Shown: in pieces, positions 1 to 10,655 of the stretch | Position numbering within the stretch: position 1 is the stretch's first letter | Layout: each line of letters begins with the position of its first letter | Source: Bacillota bacterium | Lineage (GTDB): Bacteria > Bacillota > Clostridia > Oscillospirales > Oscillospiraceae | Length of the DNA stretch: 34,140 bases | NCBI GenBank assembly: GCA_021200975.1 | Contig: JAJQFT010000016.1 | Span: 1 to 34,140, forward strand | Direction: 5' to 3' | Program-made: the position numbers and the translations under genes | The notes under the pieces: model-generated | The model's input: only the letters and a program-made list of their open reading frames with translations | What the model was told of the DNA's origin: nothing | Databases searched by the model: none

Positions 1-48
1 AGGAATCTTTTCTTATTTTCTCCCTACCCCAACTATTGACATAGAGCC

Positions 49-80
49 AAAAAAAATTCCCCTCCTTGGCGGAGGGGAAT
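49..80 (-). terminator. Intrinsic terminator downstream of jag
   Basis: Minus-strand reading ATTCCCCTCC-GCCAA-GGAGGGGAAT followed by a T8 run; lies just past the jag stop codon. Confidence 0.85.
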
Positions 81-88
81 CTGCCTTG

Positions 89-943
89 CTATTTTACGTA
101 TTCGATGACCACGCGGCGGTTCGGCTCAGAGCCGACGGAGTGGGTGGTGATGTTCTCCATATCCTGCAGGGCGGCGTGCACGATGTGCCGCTCGTAGGCG
201 TTCATTGGCTCGAGCGTGGTGCGGCGGCGCGCCTTTAGAACGTGCTGCGCCTTCTTGCGCGCGTAGCGGGCGAGCGTCTGTTCGCGCTTTTCGCGGTAGT
301 CCTCGGCGTCGATGCTCACGCGGATGCGGCTGTCGGCGCTGCGGTTCATGACGTAGGTGGTCAGGTGCTGCAGCGCGTCAAGCGTGTCGCCGCGGTGGCC
401 AATCAGGTAGCCGAGATCCTCGCCCGTCAGCTCCACATGGTAGCCGTTTTCGCCCTTTTCGCAGTGCGGCACGGCCTTCGCGCCCATGTGCTCCAGCAGT
501 CCCTTGAGGAAAATCTCAATCTGCTCCTCGGTGGAGCCGCTGGGGGCGGGAGTGAATTCCTTGACAATCTTTGGCGCCGGCTCGCTCTTGGGCGCGCGCT
601 CCTTCTTCGGCATCGGCGGCTTAGGCTGCTCGGCCTTGGCGGCGGGCTTAGTTTGCGGCTTCGGCTCCTCCGGCCGGGGGGCAACGTAGGCCTGCTTCGG
701 CTTGGAGCGGGAGGCGGCGCCGAGCGCGGATTTCACCTCCGCGGGCTTCTCTTCCGGCTCAGGGTCGGGAACCTCGTAGGTCACCTGAATCTTCGCGTTC
801 TGCGCGCCAAAGCCCAGAAAGCCGGTCTTGGCCTGCTGCAGCACCATCACGCTCACGCTGTCGCGCTCGAGGTTGAGGGTTTGCAGCGCGGCCTCTATGG
901 CAAGGTCAATGGTCTTGCCGGTGGATATATATGTCTTTTCCAT
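89..943 (-). CDS. jag: Jag/KhpB (SpoIIIJ-associated) RNA-binding protein
   Basis: N-terminal Jag domain (MEKTYISTGKTIDLAIEAALQTL), Pro/Lys-rich linker, KH domain (YLIGHRGDTLDALQHLTTYVMNR) and R3H-like C-terminus; adjacent to yidC. Confidence 0.93.
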   Translation of the reverse strand: MEKTYISTGKTIDLAIEAALQTLNLERDSVSVMVLQQAKTGFLGFGAQNAKIQVTYEVPDPEPEEKPAEVKSALGAASRSKPKQAYVAPRPEEPKPQTKPAAKAEQPKPPMPKKERAPKSEPAPKIVKEFTPAPSGSTEEQIEIFLKGLLEHMGAKAVPHCEKGENGYHVELTGEDLGYLIGHRGDTLDALQHLTTYVMNRSADSRIRVSIDAEDYREKREQTLARYARKKAQHVLKARRRTTLEPMNAYERHIVHAALQDMENITTHSVGSEPNRRVVIEYVK

Positions 944-946
944 AGA

Positions 947-2188
947 TTATTCCTCCGTGGATACCCGGCTGTAACGGCTGGGGTCATAGTTGCGCCCCCG
1001 GCAGAAGGGACGCTCTGCAATGCCGGATAGTGGAGCGTTCTCCTCGCCGCCCTCGGGCGCGATGCCCTTCTTCACGGCATATTCGCGGGCGGCTGCGGCC
1101 TTGGCCTCGCTCTGGGCGTTCTGCTGCTGCTTTTGCAGCTTTTTCCGGCTGGTGTTTTCGGTAATGCCTTCGGGATTGGCGGCGCGGCGGGCGGCGCGGA
1201 TGCGCTCCTTCTCGGCCTCGGCAGCCTCCTCCTCCATCGCGCGCGCGAGCTTCACGGCGTCCTCGGCGTCGTAGATTTTGCGGTAGTGCTTTGTCAGGTA
1301 TACGTCCTGCACAATGGAGATGATGCCCTGCGTGAACCAGTACAGGCTCAGCGCCGCGGGCACGGTGAAGCCAATCCACAGGCTCATGAGGGGCATGATC
1401 CACATCATCATTCCCATCGACTTATTGGCTTCGGATTTTTTCGCGGTTTCCTCGTCCTGCACGCCCTTTTCGTTCGTTACGACGGAGTTGTTCATCTTCT
1501 GGCTGATCCACATGGAGAAAACCTGACTGCCGGCGGAGAGGCAGGGAATCAGGAAGGCGCCGATGTGCGCCCAGTCGTAGGCGTCCCAAGAGAAGATGTT
1601 GAAGCTTGGCACAGAGCCGAGGTCAATGCTGAACAGGGTAAAGTCGACGCCCTTCAGGGTATTCTCGGCGACGGTCGGCACCGCTTCCTTGACCACCTCG
1701 ACAAATTCCGAGATATGGCGCGCGGCGACGAGCTGATGGTAGTAGGAGTTCGAGCCGAACAAATCCGGCGCGGCGGTCTGGATGGCGGTCACGATGGCGG
1801 AGGCGTTCTCCGCGCTCTCGTGAAGCATATACACCAGCGGCTGGCGAATCACGGTATACAGCGGCAGCAGAATCAGCAGCGGCACGAAGCTCCAGAGGCA
1901 GCCGCCCGTCATGGATACGCCCTCGCGCTTGTATAACTCCTGCATCGCCGCAGACTGGCGCTGGGGATCGCCGTCGTATTTTTTCTGCAGGGCCTGAATT
2001 TGCGGCTGCAGGCGGGACATTTTCATGGTGCTTTTCTTGCTCTTGGCCTGAATGGGGAAGAGCACGAGCTTCACCACCACGGCGAAAATCACGAGCGCGG
2101 CGCCATAGTTGTGCGTGAGCTGGTAGAGCCAGTCCAGCAGGTAGCCGAAGGGCACGGTGATAATGTCGGAAATGGAAAAAAGGAACAT
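947..2188 (-). CDS. yidC: YidC/Oxa1/SpoIIIJ membrane protein insertase
   Basis: MFLFSISDIITVPFGYLLDWLYQLTHNYGAALVIFAVVVKLVLFPI..., QPQIQALQKKYDGD..., C-terminal hydrophobic segments; synteny with jag, yidD, rnpA. Confidence 0.93.
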   Translation of the reverse strand: MFLFSISDIITVPFGYLLDWLYQLTHNYGAALVIFAVVVKLVLFPIQAKSKKSTMKMSRLQPQIQALQKKYDGDPQRQSAAMQELYKREGVSMTGGCLWSFVPLLILLPLYTVIRQPLVYMLHESAENASAIVTAIQTAAPDLFGSNSYYHQLVAARHISEFVEVVKEAVPTVAENTLKGVDFTLFSIDLGSVPSFNIFSWDAYDWAHIGAFLIPCLSAGSQVFSMWISQKMNNSVVTNEKGVQDEETAKKSEANKSMGMMMWIMPLMSLWIGFTVPAALSLYWFTQGIISIVQDVYLTKHYRKIYDAEDAVKLARAMEEEAAEAEKERIRAARRAANPEGITENTSRKKLQKQQQNAQSEAKAAAAREYAVKKGIAPEGGEENAPLSGIAERPFCRGRNYDPSRYSRVSTEE

Positions 2189-2200
2189 TTCGTAGCCTCC

Positions 2201-2413
2201 TTAGGGTACGTTGTCGATGATATCCCCCTTATAGAAGGGATGGCAGCGCAAAATCCGGCGCAGGGCAAGCCTGCCGCCCTTCACCGCGCCGTATTTTTGG
2301 ATTGCTTCAAAGGCGTACTGCGAGCAGGTCGGGCGAAAGCGGCAGCAGGCGGGAAAACAGGGCGAAATATGCCGCTGGTAGAAGCGGATGAGCTTTAGAA
2401 GAAGCCTTCTCAT
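2201..2413 (-). CDS. yidD: YidD membrane protein insertion efficiency factor
   Basis: 70 aa; LIRFYQRHISPCFPACCRFRPTCSQYAFEAIQKYGAVKGG...RCHPF is the YidD signature; overlaps the end of rnpA by 4 nt. Confidence 0.95.
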   Translation of the reverse strand: MRRLLLKLIRFYQRHISPCFPACCRFRPTCSQYAFEAIQKYGAVKGGRLALRRILRCHPFYKGDIIDNVP

Positions 2414-2754
2414 CTTGCCCCATCCCCCAGTAGACCGGCCCTTGCCGCAAGCGACAGGTAGGCGTGTGTGAGCTGCTCAAAGCTTGCCCCCACCGCGCGC
2501 GAGCGCGCGACCACCACGATGTCGTAGCCCGGGCGGAAATCGGCCTCGTGCAGGCGGTAGATTTCCCGAAGGCGGCGGCGGACGCGGTTGCGCACCACGG
2601 CGTGCCCAAGCTTTTTGCCCGTGGTCAAGCCGACGCGGTTGATGCCCAGCCGGTTTTTGCGCGCGTACAGCACGAGGTAGGCATTCGCGTGGCCGGGGCT
2701 GGCGTAGAGCCGCCGGAAGATGTGGTTCAGCTTCAGGGATGTGGAATATTTCAT
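2410..2754 (-). CDS. rnpA: Ribonuclease P protein component
   Basis: MKYSTSLKLNHIFRRLYAS..., RNRVRRRLREIYR motif. Start placed at Met 2754 rather than the ORF-track start 2811 because the extra N-terminus lies over a terminator-like hairpin. Confidence 0.93.
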   Translation of the reverse strand: MKYSTSLKLNHIFRRLYASPGHANAYLVLYARKNRLGINRVGLTTGKKLGHAVVRNRVRRRLREIYRLHEADFRPGYDIVVVARSRAVGASFEQLTHAYLSLAARAGLLGDGAR

Positions 2755-2775
2755 ATTACTTCCGTCTTTTCCGTC

Positions 2776-2807
2776 AAAAAAAGGGAGTGGGGCGAATTTC
2801 GCCCCAC
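2776..2807 (-). terminator. Terminator/attenuator-like hairpin between rpmH and rnpA
   Basis: Minus strand GTGGGGCGA-AAT-TCGCCCCAC, then TCCC, then T7; perfect 9-bp stem. Confidence 0.55.
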
Positions 2808-2858
2808 ACATTCTCCCGTTTCGCGATGCTTTGCGCGCAGGAAGGATAGCCAGAGCAA

Positions 2859-2993
2859 TCAGGCGGTCAGTGCCTTGCGGCCCTTCGCGCGGCGGCGGGC
2901 AAGAACCTTGCGGCCGTTGGAAGTGGACATTCTCTGGCGGAAGCCATGTACCCTTGCGCGGTGGCGATTGCTGGGCTGGTAGGTCATTTTCAT
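2859..2993 (-). CDS. rpmH: 50S ribosomal protein L34 (absent from the supplied ORF track)
   Basis: Reverse complement translates to [44 protein letters not shown], the L34 signature; preceded by AGGAGGTG. Confidence 0.97.
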   Translation of the reverse strand: MKMTYQPSNRHRARVHGFRQRMSTSNGRKVLARRRAKGRKALTA

Positions 2994-3090
2994 AGCGATT
3001 TACACCTCCTGAAAGATAATCTTATGCTCAACAGCCGGGTTGCGGCCGTAGCAACACGAATTTCCTGCCCAATACGGGTCAGTATGCACT

Positions 3091-3119
3091 ATTATAAACG
3101 AAAAAACAAGCTAGGTCAA
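3091..3119 (-). promoter_or_regulatory. Sigma-A type promoter for rpmH
   Basis: Minus strand TTGACC - 17 nt - TATAAT. Confidence 0.8.
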
Positions 3120-3171
3120 CCCTTTTTCGCCTCTTTTTTGAAAAAAAGCGAATCGAAAGGCTCCCTCGCGG

Positions 3172-3200
3172 AAAAAGAGCAGCCGCGCCTCGGCTGCTCT
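3172..3200 (-). terminator. Intrinsic terminator of the atp operon
   Basis: Minus strand AGAGCAGCCG-AGGCG-CGGCTGCTCT followed by TTTTT, just past the atpC stop. Confidence 0.85.
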
Positions 3201-3206
3201 TACCCT

Positions 3207-5071
<1,865 letters not shown>

Positions 5072-5914
5072 TCAGCCGCTGGAGCCGGCGATGATCTCCG
5101 TGATTTCCTGCGTGATGGCGGCCTGCCGCGCCTGATTGAATTTCAGGTTCAGCTCCGAAATCATGTCCTCGGCGTTGGAGGTTGCCGCGTCCATCGCGGT
5201 GCGGCGCGCGGCCTGCTCCGCGGCGCGGCTCTCGCACAGCGCGCCGTAGAGGATGCCGCCTACATATTCCGGCACAATCGCGGCGAAAACGCTCTCGCTG
5301 TCCGGCTCGTAGAGAATGTCAGAGCCGGGCTTCCTGCCGGGCGTGTGGGTGAGCGGCAGCGCCTTCATTACGGCGGGCGTCTGCGTGAGCACGGATACGA
5401 AGCTTGTGAAGGCAATCTGCACCTCGTCGATTTCGCCCGAAAGATAGCTGCGGCACAGGAGCTTGGCGATGGAGAAGCAGTCGCCAATCGAAACGCCCTC
5501 CGCCTCGGCGTACTGCTCGGTCAGCAGCGGGTAGCCGTGCGCGCGCAGGGTGTCCACTGCCTTTTTTCCAATCGGCAGCACCGTCACCTCGCGCCCGGTC
5601 ATCTGCGCCTCCGCGAGCCGGAGAATGCTGCTGTTGTAGCCCCCGGCAAGCCCGCGGTCGCCCGCAATCACGACATAGGCCGCCCTGCTTACAGGCCGGG
5701 CGATGAGGTAGGGCGAGGAGAAGTCGGTATTCGTGTCGGCAATGTCGGCGATGGTGCTGTGCAGAATTTCAAAATAGGGGCGCGAATTGAGAATCTGCGC
5801 CTGCGCGCGGCGAAGCTTGGACGAGGCCACCATTTCCATTGCCTTCGTGATTTGCTTGGTGGATTCCATGCTGCGGATTCTCGATTTGATTTCCCGGGAG
5901 GAAACGCCTGCCAT
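5072..5914 (-). CDS. atpG: F-type ATP synthase gamma subunit
   Basis: SSREIKSRIRSMESTKQITKAMEMVASSKLRRAQ... and C-terminal MDAATSNAEDMISELNLKFNQARQAAITQEITEIIAGS. Confidence 0.97.
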   Translation of the reverse strand: MAGVSSREIKSRIRSMESTKQITKAMEMVASSKLRRAQAQILNSRPYFEILHSTIADIADTNTDFSSPYLIARPVSRAAYVVIAGDRGLAGGYNSSILRLAEAQMTGREVTVLPIGKKAVDTLRAHGYPLLTEQYAEAEGVSIGDCFSIAKLLCRSYLSGEIDEVQIAFTSFVSVLTQTPAVMKALPLTHTPGRKPGSDILYEPDSESVFAAIVPEYVGGILYGALCESRAAEQAARRTAMDAATSNAEDMISELNLKFNQARQAAITQEITEIIAGSSG

Positions 5915-5927
5915 GCTTCGCCCCTCC

Positions 5928-7439
5928 TTACTGCGCCGTGAATTCGGCGAGAAGCTCGCTCAGAGCCTGCTTCAGGCTCTCCTCGGTTTCCGGCTCGAGC
6001 CTGCCAGTGGCGCGAATTGCCTCCAGCGCCGGCGCATAGCGGTTGTCCATCCATTCGTAGAGCCGCGCCTCAAATTCGGGCACCGCCGAAACGGGCAGCG
6101 AATTGAGGTAGCCGTGCGTCACGGCGTAGAGGATGCAAACCTGATGCGCTACCTCCACGGGGGCGTTGTTGCTCTGCTTGAGCACGGCCACGATCCGCTC
6201 GCCGAGCGCGAGCCGCGCCTTGGTGTCGGCGTCGAGGTCGGAGCCGAACTGCGCGAAGCTTTGCAGCTCGCGGTACTGCGAGTAGAGCAGCTTCAGCGAG
6301 CCGGCGACCTTCTTCATCGCCTTGATCTGCGCGTCGCCGCCCACGCGGGACACGGAGATGCCGGGGTTCACCGCCGGCATTACGCCGGAGTTGAACAGCT
6401 CGGTTTCCAGAAAAATCTGCCCGTCGGTGATGGAGATTACGTTCGTCGGGATATAGGCGCTCACGTCACCCGCCTGCGTTTCGATGATGGGCAGCGCGGT
6501 CAGGCTGCCGCCGCCGAGCTCGTCGGATAGCTGCGCGGCGCGCTCGAGCAGGCGCGAATGCAGGTAGAAAACGTCGCCGGGGTAGGCCTCCCGTCCGGGC
6601 GGGCGTCGAATCAGCAGCGAAATGGCGCGGTAGGCCACTGCGTGCTTGGATAGGTCGTCGTAGATAATCAGCACGTCCTTGCCTTGGTGCATGAAGTGCT
6701 CGCCCATCGTGCAGCCCGCGTAGGGCGCGATGTATTGCATGGGCGCAAGCTCCGAGGCGGTGGCGCACACCACGGTGGTGTAGTCCATTGCGCCGTTCAG
6801 GCTCAGGTTTTCCACCAGCTGCGCCACGGTGGAGCGCTTCTGCCCGATGGCGACGTAGATGCACAGCACGTCCTTGCCCTTCTGGTTCAGGATGGTGTCG
6901 GTCGCGATGGTGGTCTTGCCGGTCTGGCGGTCGCCGATAATCAGCTCGCGCTGGCCGCGGCCGATGGGAATCATCGAGTCGATGGCCTTGATACCGGTTT
7001 GCAGCGGGCGGCTGACGTGCTTGCGCTCGATGATGCCGGGCGCGGGCATTTCGATCGCGCGGTAGGCCTCCGCCTCGATGGGGCCCTTGCCGTCGATGGG
7101 CTGCCCCAGCGCGTTCACCACGCGGCCAATCATCGCGCTGCCCACGGGCACGGATACGACCCGATTCGTGCGCTTTACGGTGTCGCCCTCCCGGATGCCC
7201 TGGTCGGTGCCGAGGATGACGACGCTCACAATGTTTTCTTCCAGGTTCTGCGCCATGCCGAAGCTGCCGTTCGGCAGCTCAACCAGCTCGCCGGCCATGC
7301 AGTTGTCCAGCCCCGATACCTTCGCGATGCCGTCACCGACCACGATTACCGTGCCGATTTCGCTCGATTCCAGCCGCGTTTCATAGTTTTTAATCTGGGC
7401 GCGAATAATTTTTGTAAGTTCTTCCGGTTTTAGTTCCAT
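5928..7439 (-). CDS. atpA: F-type ATP synthase alpha subunit
   Basis: [28 protein letters not shown]-loop, [30 protein letters not shown]. Confidence 0.98.
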   Translation of the reverse strand: MELKPEELTKIIRAQIKNYETRLESSEIGTVIVVGDGIAKVSGLDNCMAGELVELPNGSFGMAQNLEENIVSVVILGTDQGIREGDTVKRTNRVVSVPVGSAMIGRVVNALGQPIDGKGPIEAEAYRAIEMPAPGIIERKHVSRPLQTGIKAIDSMIPIGRGQRELIIGDRQTGKTTIATDTILNQKGKDVLCIYVAIGQKRSTVAQLVENLSLNGAMDYTTVVCATASELAPMQYIAPYAGCTMGEHFMHQGKDVLIIYDDLSKHAVAYRAISLLIRRPPGREAYPGDVFYLHSRLLERAAQLSDELGGGSLTALPIIETQAGDVSAYIPTNVISITDGQIFLETELFNSGVMPAVNPGISVSRVGGDAQIKAMKKVAGSLKLLYSQYRELQSFAQFGSDLDADTKARLALGERIVAVLKQSNNAPVEVAHQVCILYAVTHGYLNSLPVSAVPEFEARLYEWMDNRYAPALEAIRATGRLEPETEESLKQALSELLAEFTAQ

Positions 7440-7459
7440 ATTTTACCTGCTTTCCAGTG

Positions 7460-8002
7460 TTACCCCTCGCCGGGTGCGCGGAGCGCGCCGCGGAGCTGCT
7501 CGAGCCGGCTCGCAACCGTTGCATCGAGCCGCTTGCCGTCGTAGTCGAGCCGCAGGCCGCCAATCACGCGCGCGTCGACCTTGTTGGTCAGCGCGATGCT
7601 CTGGCCGGTGAGCTCCTCGAGCCGGGCGCGCAGCGCGTCGCATTGCCCGCTCGTGAGCGGCACGGCGGAAACGACGATGACGGTAAGAATATGATGGTCG
7701 GCGTTGTACATCGCGCGGTACGTTTCGCAGCAGTCTGGATAGTACTGGGCGTGGCCATCCTCGGCCAGAATTTTCAGGAAGCTCAGGTGGAATTTGTTGA
7801 TTTTTCCGCCCAGAGCATCGTCCGCCACCTGCACGCGCTCCTCCTTGCTGAGATTGGGCGTGCTGAGCAGCCTCAGGTATTCCGGCTGGGAGCGGAAGCA
7901 TTGCTCCAGCACGTCAATTTCCTCACGAATTACATCGACAACGCCCTCGTCCTTCGCGAGGGTATACAGCGCGCCGCCATAAACTGCGCCAGTCTGCGTC
8001 AT
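7460..8002 (-). CDS. atpH: F-type ATP synthase delta subunit
   Basis: 180 aa between atpF and atpA; VVSAVPLTSGQCDALRARLEELTGQSIALTNKVDARVIGGLRLDYDGKRLDATVASRLEQLR. Confidence 0.93.
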   Translation of the reverse strand: MTQTGAVYGGALYTLAKDEGVVDVIREEIDVLEQCFRSQPEYLRLLSTPNLSKEERVQVADDALGGKINKFHLSFLKILAEDGHAQYYPDCCETYRAMYNADHHILTVIVVSAVPLTSGQCDALRARLEELTGQSIALTNKVDARVIGGLRLDYDGKRLDATVASRLEQLRGALRAPGEG

Positions 8003-8502
8003 ACGTTTTCACCCAAATCTTTCAGGAATTCGTCAACCAGCCGCTGCTGGTCGGCGGCGTTCAGCTCCCGCCCAACGACCTTTTCGGCAATCGCGAGCGC
8101 GATGTCAGAGATTTCGCCCTTCGCGTCGTTTACGGCCTGCTTTTTCTCGCGGGCAATGTCCGCCGCGGCCTTGTCGCGGATGGCGCCCGCGTCGGCGTTG
8201 GCTTGGCGGAGGATCTCCTCCTCCCGCTTCTGCGCGCGCACGGTGGCCTCCTTCACGAGGCGGTCGCTGGTGGACTGCGCCTCGCTGAGCTTGCGGCGGT
8301 ATTCGTCCTGCATGGCCTCGGCGCTCTGCTTGGCCGCGTCGGCGTCCTCGTAGATGCGGTCGATTTCGGATTGCCGGTCGGCAATCAGCTTCATGACGGG
8401 GCCGAACAGGAATTTTTTGGCAACGAAAAAGATGGTCAGGGTATTGGCGAGCGTGAACAGAGCGTCCCAGAAATTGACGCCCAGAAACGATTCATATCCC
8501 AA
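7999..8502 (-). CDS. atpF: F-type ATP synthase b subunit
   Basis: N-terminal TM then long charged coiled-coil helix; FLFGPVMKLIADRQSEIDRIYEDADAAKQSAEAMQDEY; operon position. Confidence 0.93.
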   Translation of the reverse strand: MGYESFLGVNFWDALFTLANTLTIFFVAKKFLFGPVMKLIADRQSEIDRIYEDADAAKQSAEAMQDEYRRKLSEAQSTSDRLVKEATVRAQKREEEILRQANADAGAIRDKAAADIAREKKQAVNDAKGEISDIALAIAEKVVGRELNAADQQRLVDEFLKDLGENV

Positions 8503-8533
8503 TTCGTCCGCCTCCTTTGCTTGCGGTTTCCGC

Positions 8534-8776
8534 TTAGCCGACGGCGAACAGAATCAGGAACGAGATGAGCAGCGAGTAGATGCCGGTGGTTTCGGTGATG
8601 CCGCAGCCAAGAATCATGTTGGTGCGCAGGGTGCTTGCGGCCTCGGGCTGGCGCGCCATGCCCTCGAGCGCCTTGCCGACGGCGTTGCCCTCGCCCAGCG
8701 CCGGGCCGATTGCGCCAAGACCCATGCACAGGCCGGCGCCGATTGCACAAGCAGCTTTGATAATTGCGGTTTCCAT
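8534..8776 (-). CDS. atpE: F-type ATP synthase c subunit (two-carboxylate, Na+-type motif)
   Basis: 80 aa METAIIKAACAIGAGLCMGLGAIGPALGEGNAVGKALEGMARQPEAASTLRTNMILGCGITETTGIYSLLISFLILFAVG; starts inside the longer ORF-track entry. Confidence 0.96.
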   Translation of the reverse strand: METAIIKAACAIGAGLCMGLGAIGPALGEGNAVGKALEGMARQPEAASTLRTNMILGCGITETTGIYSLLISFLILFAVG

Positions 8777-8922
8777 AGTAGATTCCTCCAAAATGTTAAA
8801 ATGTATGGGTTTTTGGGAAGCCCGAAAGCAGCCGTTTGCGGCGCAGAGGCTCATGCGGGACACCGCACACGGTGGATTCCGGGTTTGCTTTGAATATCGC
8901 TCGGTAAGGAACGAGATTTTCG

Positions 8923-9828
8923 TCAGGATGCCGCACCTTGCAGCTCTTCCTCCGGCGGCGGGCAGGCGCCCGCGATGTATACCATGCTCAGCAGGCTGAA
9001 TACGAAGGCCTGAATAAAGCCGGAGAAGAAGTCGAAGTACAGGCTCAGCACGGCGGGAATGCCGTATTCGAGAATGGGCACGCCCGCGAGAATGCCCGTG
9101 CTCTCCAGAATGCCCACGACGCCGATTGCCGTGAGCGCGATGCCGCCAATCAGCGCGCCCATCCCGCGCCGCCGGAACCAGCGCACGAGCAGCGCGACGC
9201 CAATCGCCGCCACGGCAATTGGAACGACCACGGTCGCGGAAATCAGCCCAATCAGCGCCGAGGAGGCGAGTGCGAGCGCGGTGTAGAGGATGCTTGTGAT
9301 AACGCCGCCGCCCGCGACGTTGCCGAAGTGACGGAAGGCCATCGAAACCGGCTGCGCGATTTCGGAGATGATGTTCATCGGGGTCATCACGGCCACCGGC
9401 TCGGTGAAGCCCTTGAGCCAGCCGAGGAGGCCGCAGCGCCGGATATTGTTGTACCAGATGATCACGCTCGTCATGACGGCCCATGTCAGGGGCACGGCGA
9501 GGTCGGCCGTGGAGGAGCGCAGGAAGCCGGTAAGCCCCAATAGCGAGCCGCACAGCGAGCTGAGGAAGATGGTGCCGATGTACGGCGTCCAGCCGATGTT
9601 GTGCTCGCCCATCGTGTCGCGCACGAGATTTTGCAGCATTTCCACGCCCTTTTCGGTTAAAACCTGCAATTTTCCGGGGCGCTTTTGCAGATTTTTCCCC
9701 AGCAGCACGGAGGCTGTGCAAAGGATGAGCGTCACCACCAGCAGCGAGATCGTGGTCTGCGTTATGGGAATGCCGCCGAAAATGGGAATTTCAAAGTAGA
9801 TATATGCGCCGTTTACGCTTACTTCCAT
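8923..9828 (-). CDS. atpB: F-type ATP synthase a subunit with an apparent internal insertion
   Basis: MAFRHFGN (conserved Arg) and SGFIQAFVFSLLSMVYI; 301 aa, with extra hydrophobic segments between these two blocks. Confidence 0.93.
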   Translation of the reverse strand: MEVSVNGAYIYFEIPIFGGIPITQTTISLLVVTLILCTASVLLGKNLQKRPGKLQVLTEKGVEMLQNLVRDTMGEHNIGWTPYIGTIFLSSLCGSLLGLTGFLRSSTADLAVPLTWAVMTSVIIWYNNIRRCGLLGWLKGFTEPVAVMTPMNIISEIAQPVSMAFRHFGNVAGGGVITSILYTALALASSALIGLISATVVVPIAVAAIGVALLVRWFRRRGMGALIGGIALTAIGVVGILESTGILAGVPILEYGIPAVLSLYFDFFSGFIQAFVFSLLSMVYIAGACPPPEEELQGAAS

Positions 9829-9833
9829 GCCTT

Positions 9834-10229
9834 TTATTCACCCGACTTCCTGAAAAATTCGCCAACAGTCGTGCTTGGCCGCACGAATACGAGCGGCAGC
9901 AGCAGCGCAAAGAGGTTGCACCGGCCGCTTTTGGCGGCGGCGTAAAATATGAGCGCCATACCGAGCATCCGCCCGAGGTAGGACAGCGTGATCATCCCCT
10001 GCGCGCCCTTGACATCCTGCGCGGTGGCCTTGTCCGCCGCCGCGTCCACAAAGACGGCCATCAGGAAAAAGTTGGCGGTCGCGACCGCGCTGCCAATCAG
10101 CGCGCCGAGCAGCACCGTGCCGTCGAGCCTGTCCATCAGCGCGAATATGCCAAACATCACGCAGTCGCACAGGATTTGCCCGAGCAGGACGATCCCCGTC
10201 TGCTGAAAAATAAACCTCTTGCTGTTCAT
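9834..10229 (-). CDS. ATP synthase I-like small membrane protein
   Basis: Four hydrophobic segments, MNSKRFIFQQTGIVLLGQILCDCVMFGIFALMDRLDG..., immediately upstream of atpB; start chosen at internal Met 10229. Confidence 0.7.
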   Translation of the reverse strand: MNSKRFIFQQTGIVLLGQILCDCVMFGIFALMDRLDGTVLLGALIGSAVATANFFLMAVFVDAAADKATAQDVKGAQGMITLSYLGRMLGMALIFYAAAKSGRCNLFALLLPLVFVRPSTTVGEFFRKSGE

Positions 10230-10242
10230 AGTGCCTCCGGGG

Positions 10243-10500
10243 TCAATCGTGGTCGTTGAAGGAAACGGGCGGCTCTGGCGGCTCCTTTTTGGATTTGGCG
10301 AGCCGCTCCATCGCCCGCAGGGAGCTGCGGAAGCCGTCCGCCGCGCCGATGAGCCCCAGCACAATGCCCACGGCGAGCACCCACGGGCCGAGGTTCAGCC
10401 GGCTTTGCAGCCACACTGCACCGCCGACGCACAGCGCAAGCGGTACCGCGATGGAAAGCCCCAGCTGCGTCAGCCAGACCAGCAAGCTCAAGTCCTTCAT
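10243..10500 (-). CDS. AtpZ/AtpI-like small membrane protein
   Basis: 85 aa, two TM segments MKDLSLLVWLTQLGLSIAVPLALCVGGAVWL...GPWVLAVGIVLGLIGAADGFRSSLRAM; first gene of the atp operon. Confidence 0.7.
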   Translation of the reverse strand: MKDLSLLVWLTQLGLSIAVPLALCVGGAVWLQSRLNLGPWVLAVGIVLGLIGAADGFRSSLRAMERLAKSKKEPPEPPVSFNDHD

Positions 10501-10536
10501 CCTCCATCGCCCCGCCCGAAAAAATTATTCCACCTC

Positions 10537-10565
10537 ATTATACAATAGAAAGTGAAAAATGACAA
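10537..10565 (-). promoter_or_regulatory. Sigma-A type promoter for the atp operon
   Basis: Minus strand TTGTCA - 17 nt - TATAAT, about 40 nt upstream of the first atp ORF. Confidence 0.8.
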
Positions 10566-10610
10566 GAAATATTTTGTGAAATTCAGATGAAAAAATCTCC
10601 GAGGGGGCTT

Positions 10611-10640
10611 TTCAAATTCGCCAAAATATTGTACAATATT
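10611..10640 (+). promoter_or_regulatory. Candidate recD2 promoter overlapped by a 16-bp palindrome
   Basis: TTTTCA - 17 nt - TACAAT; the -10 lies inside the perfect palindrome AATATTGTACAATATT (10625-10640). Confidence 0.5.
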
Positions 10641-10655
10641 CGCAAAAGCGCAGAA

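Noticed and set aside
8534-9721. 395-aa minus-strand ORF covering atpB and atpE
   Set aside because: Only its last 80 codons (atpE) look real; the rest is an out-of-frame reading of atpB.
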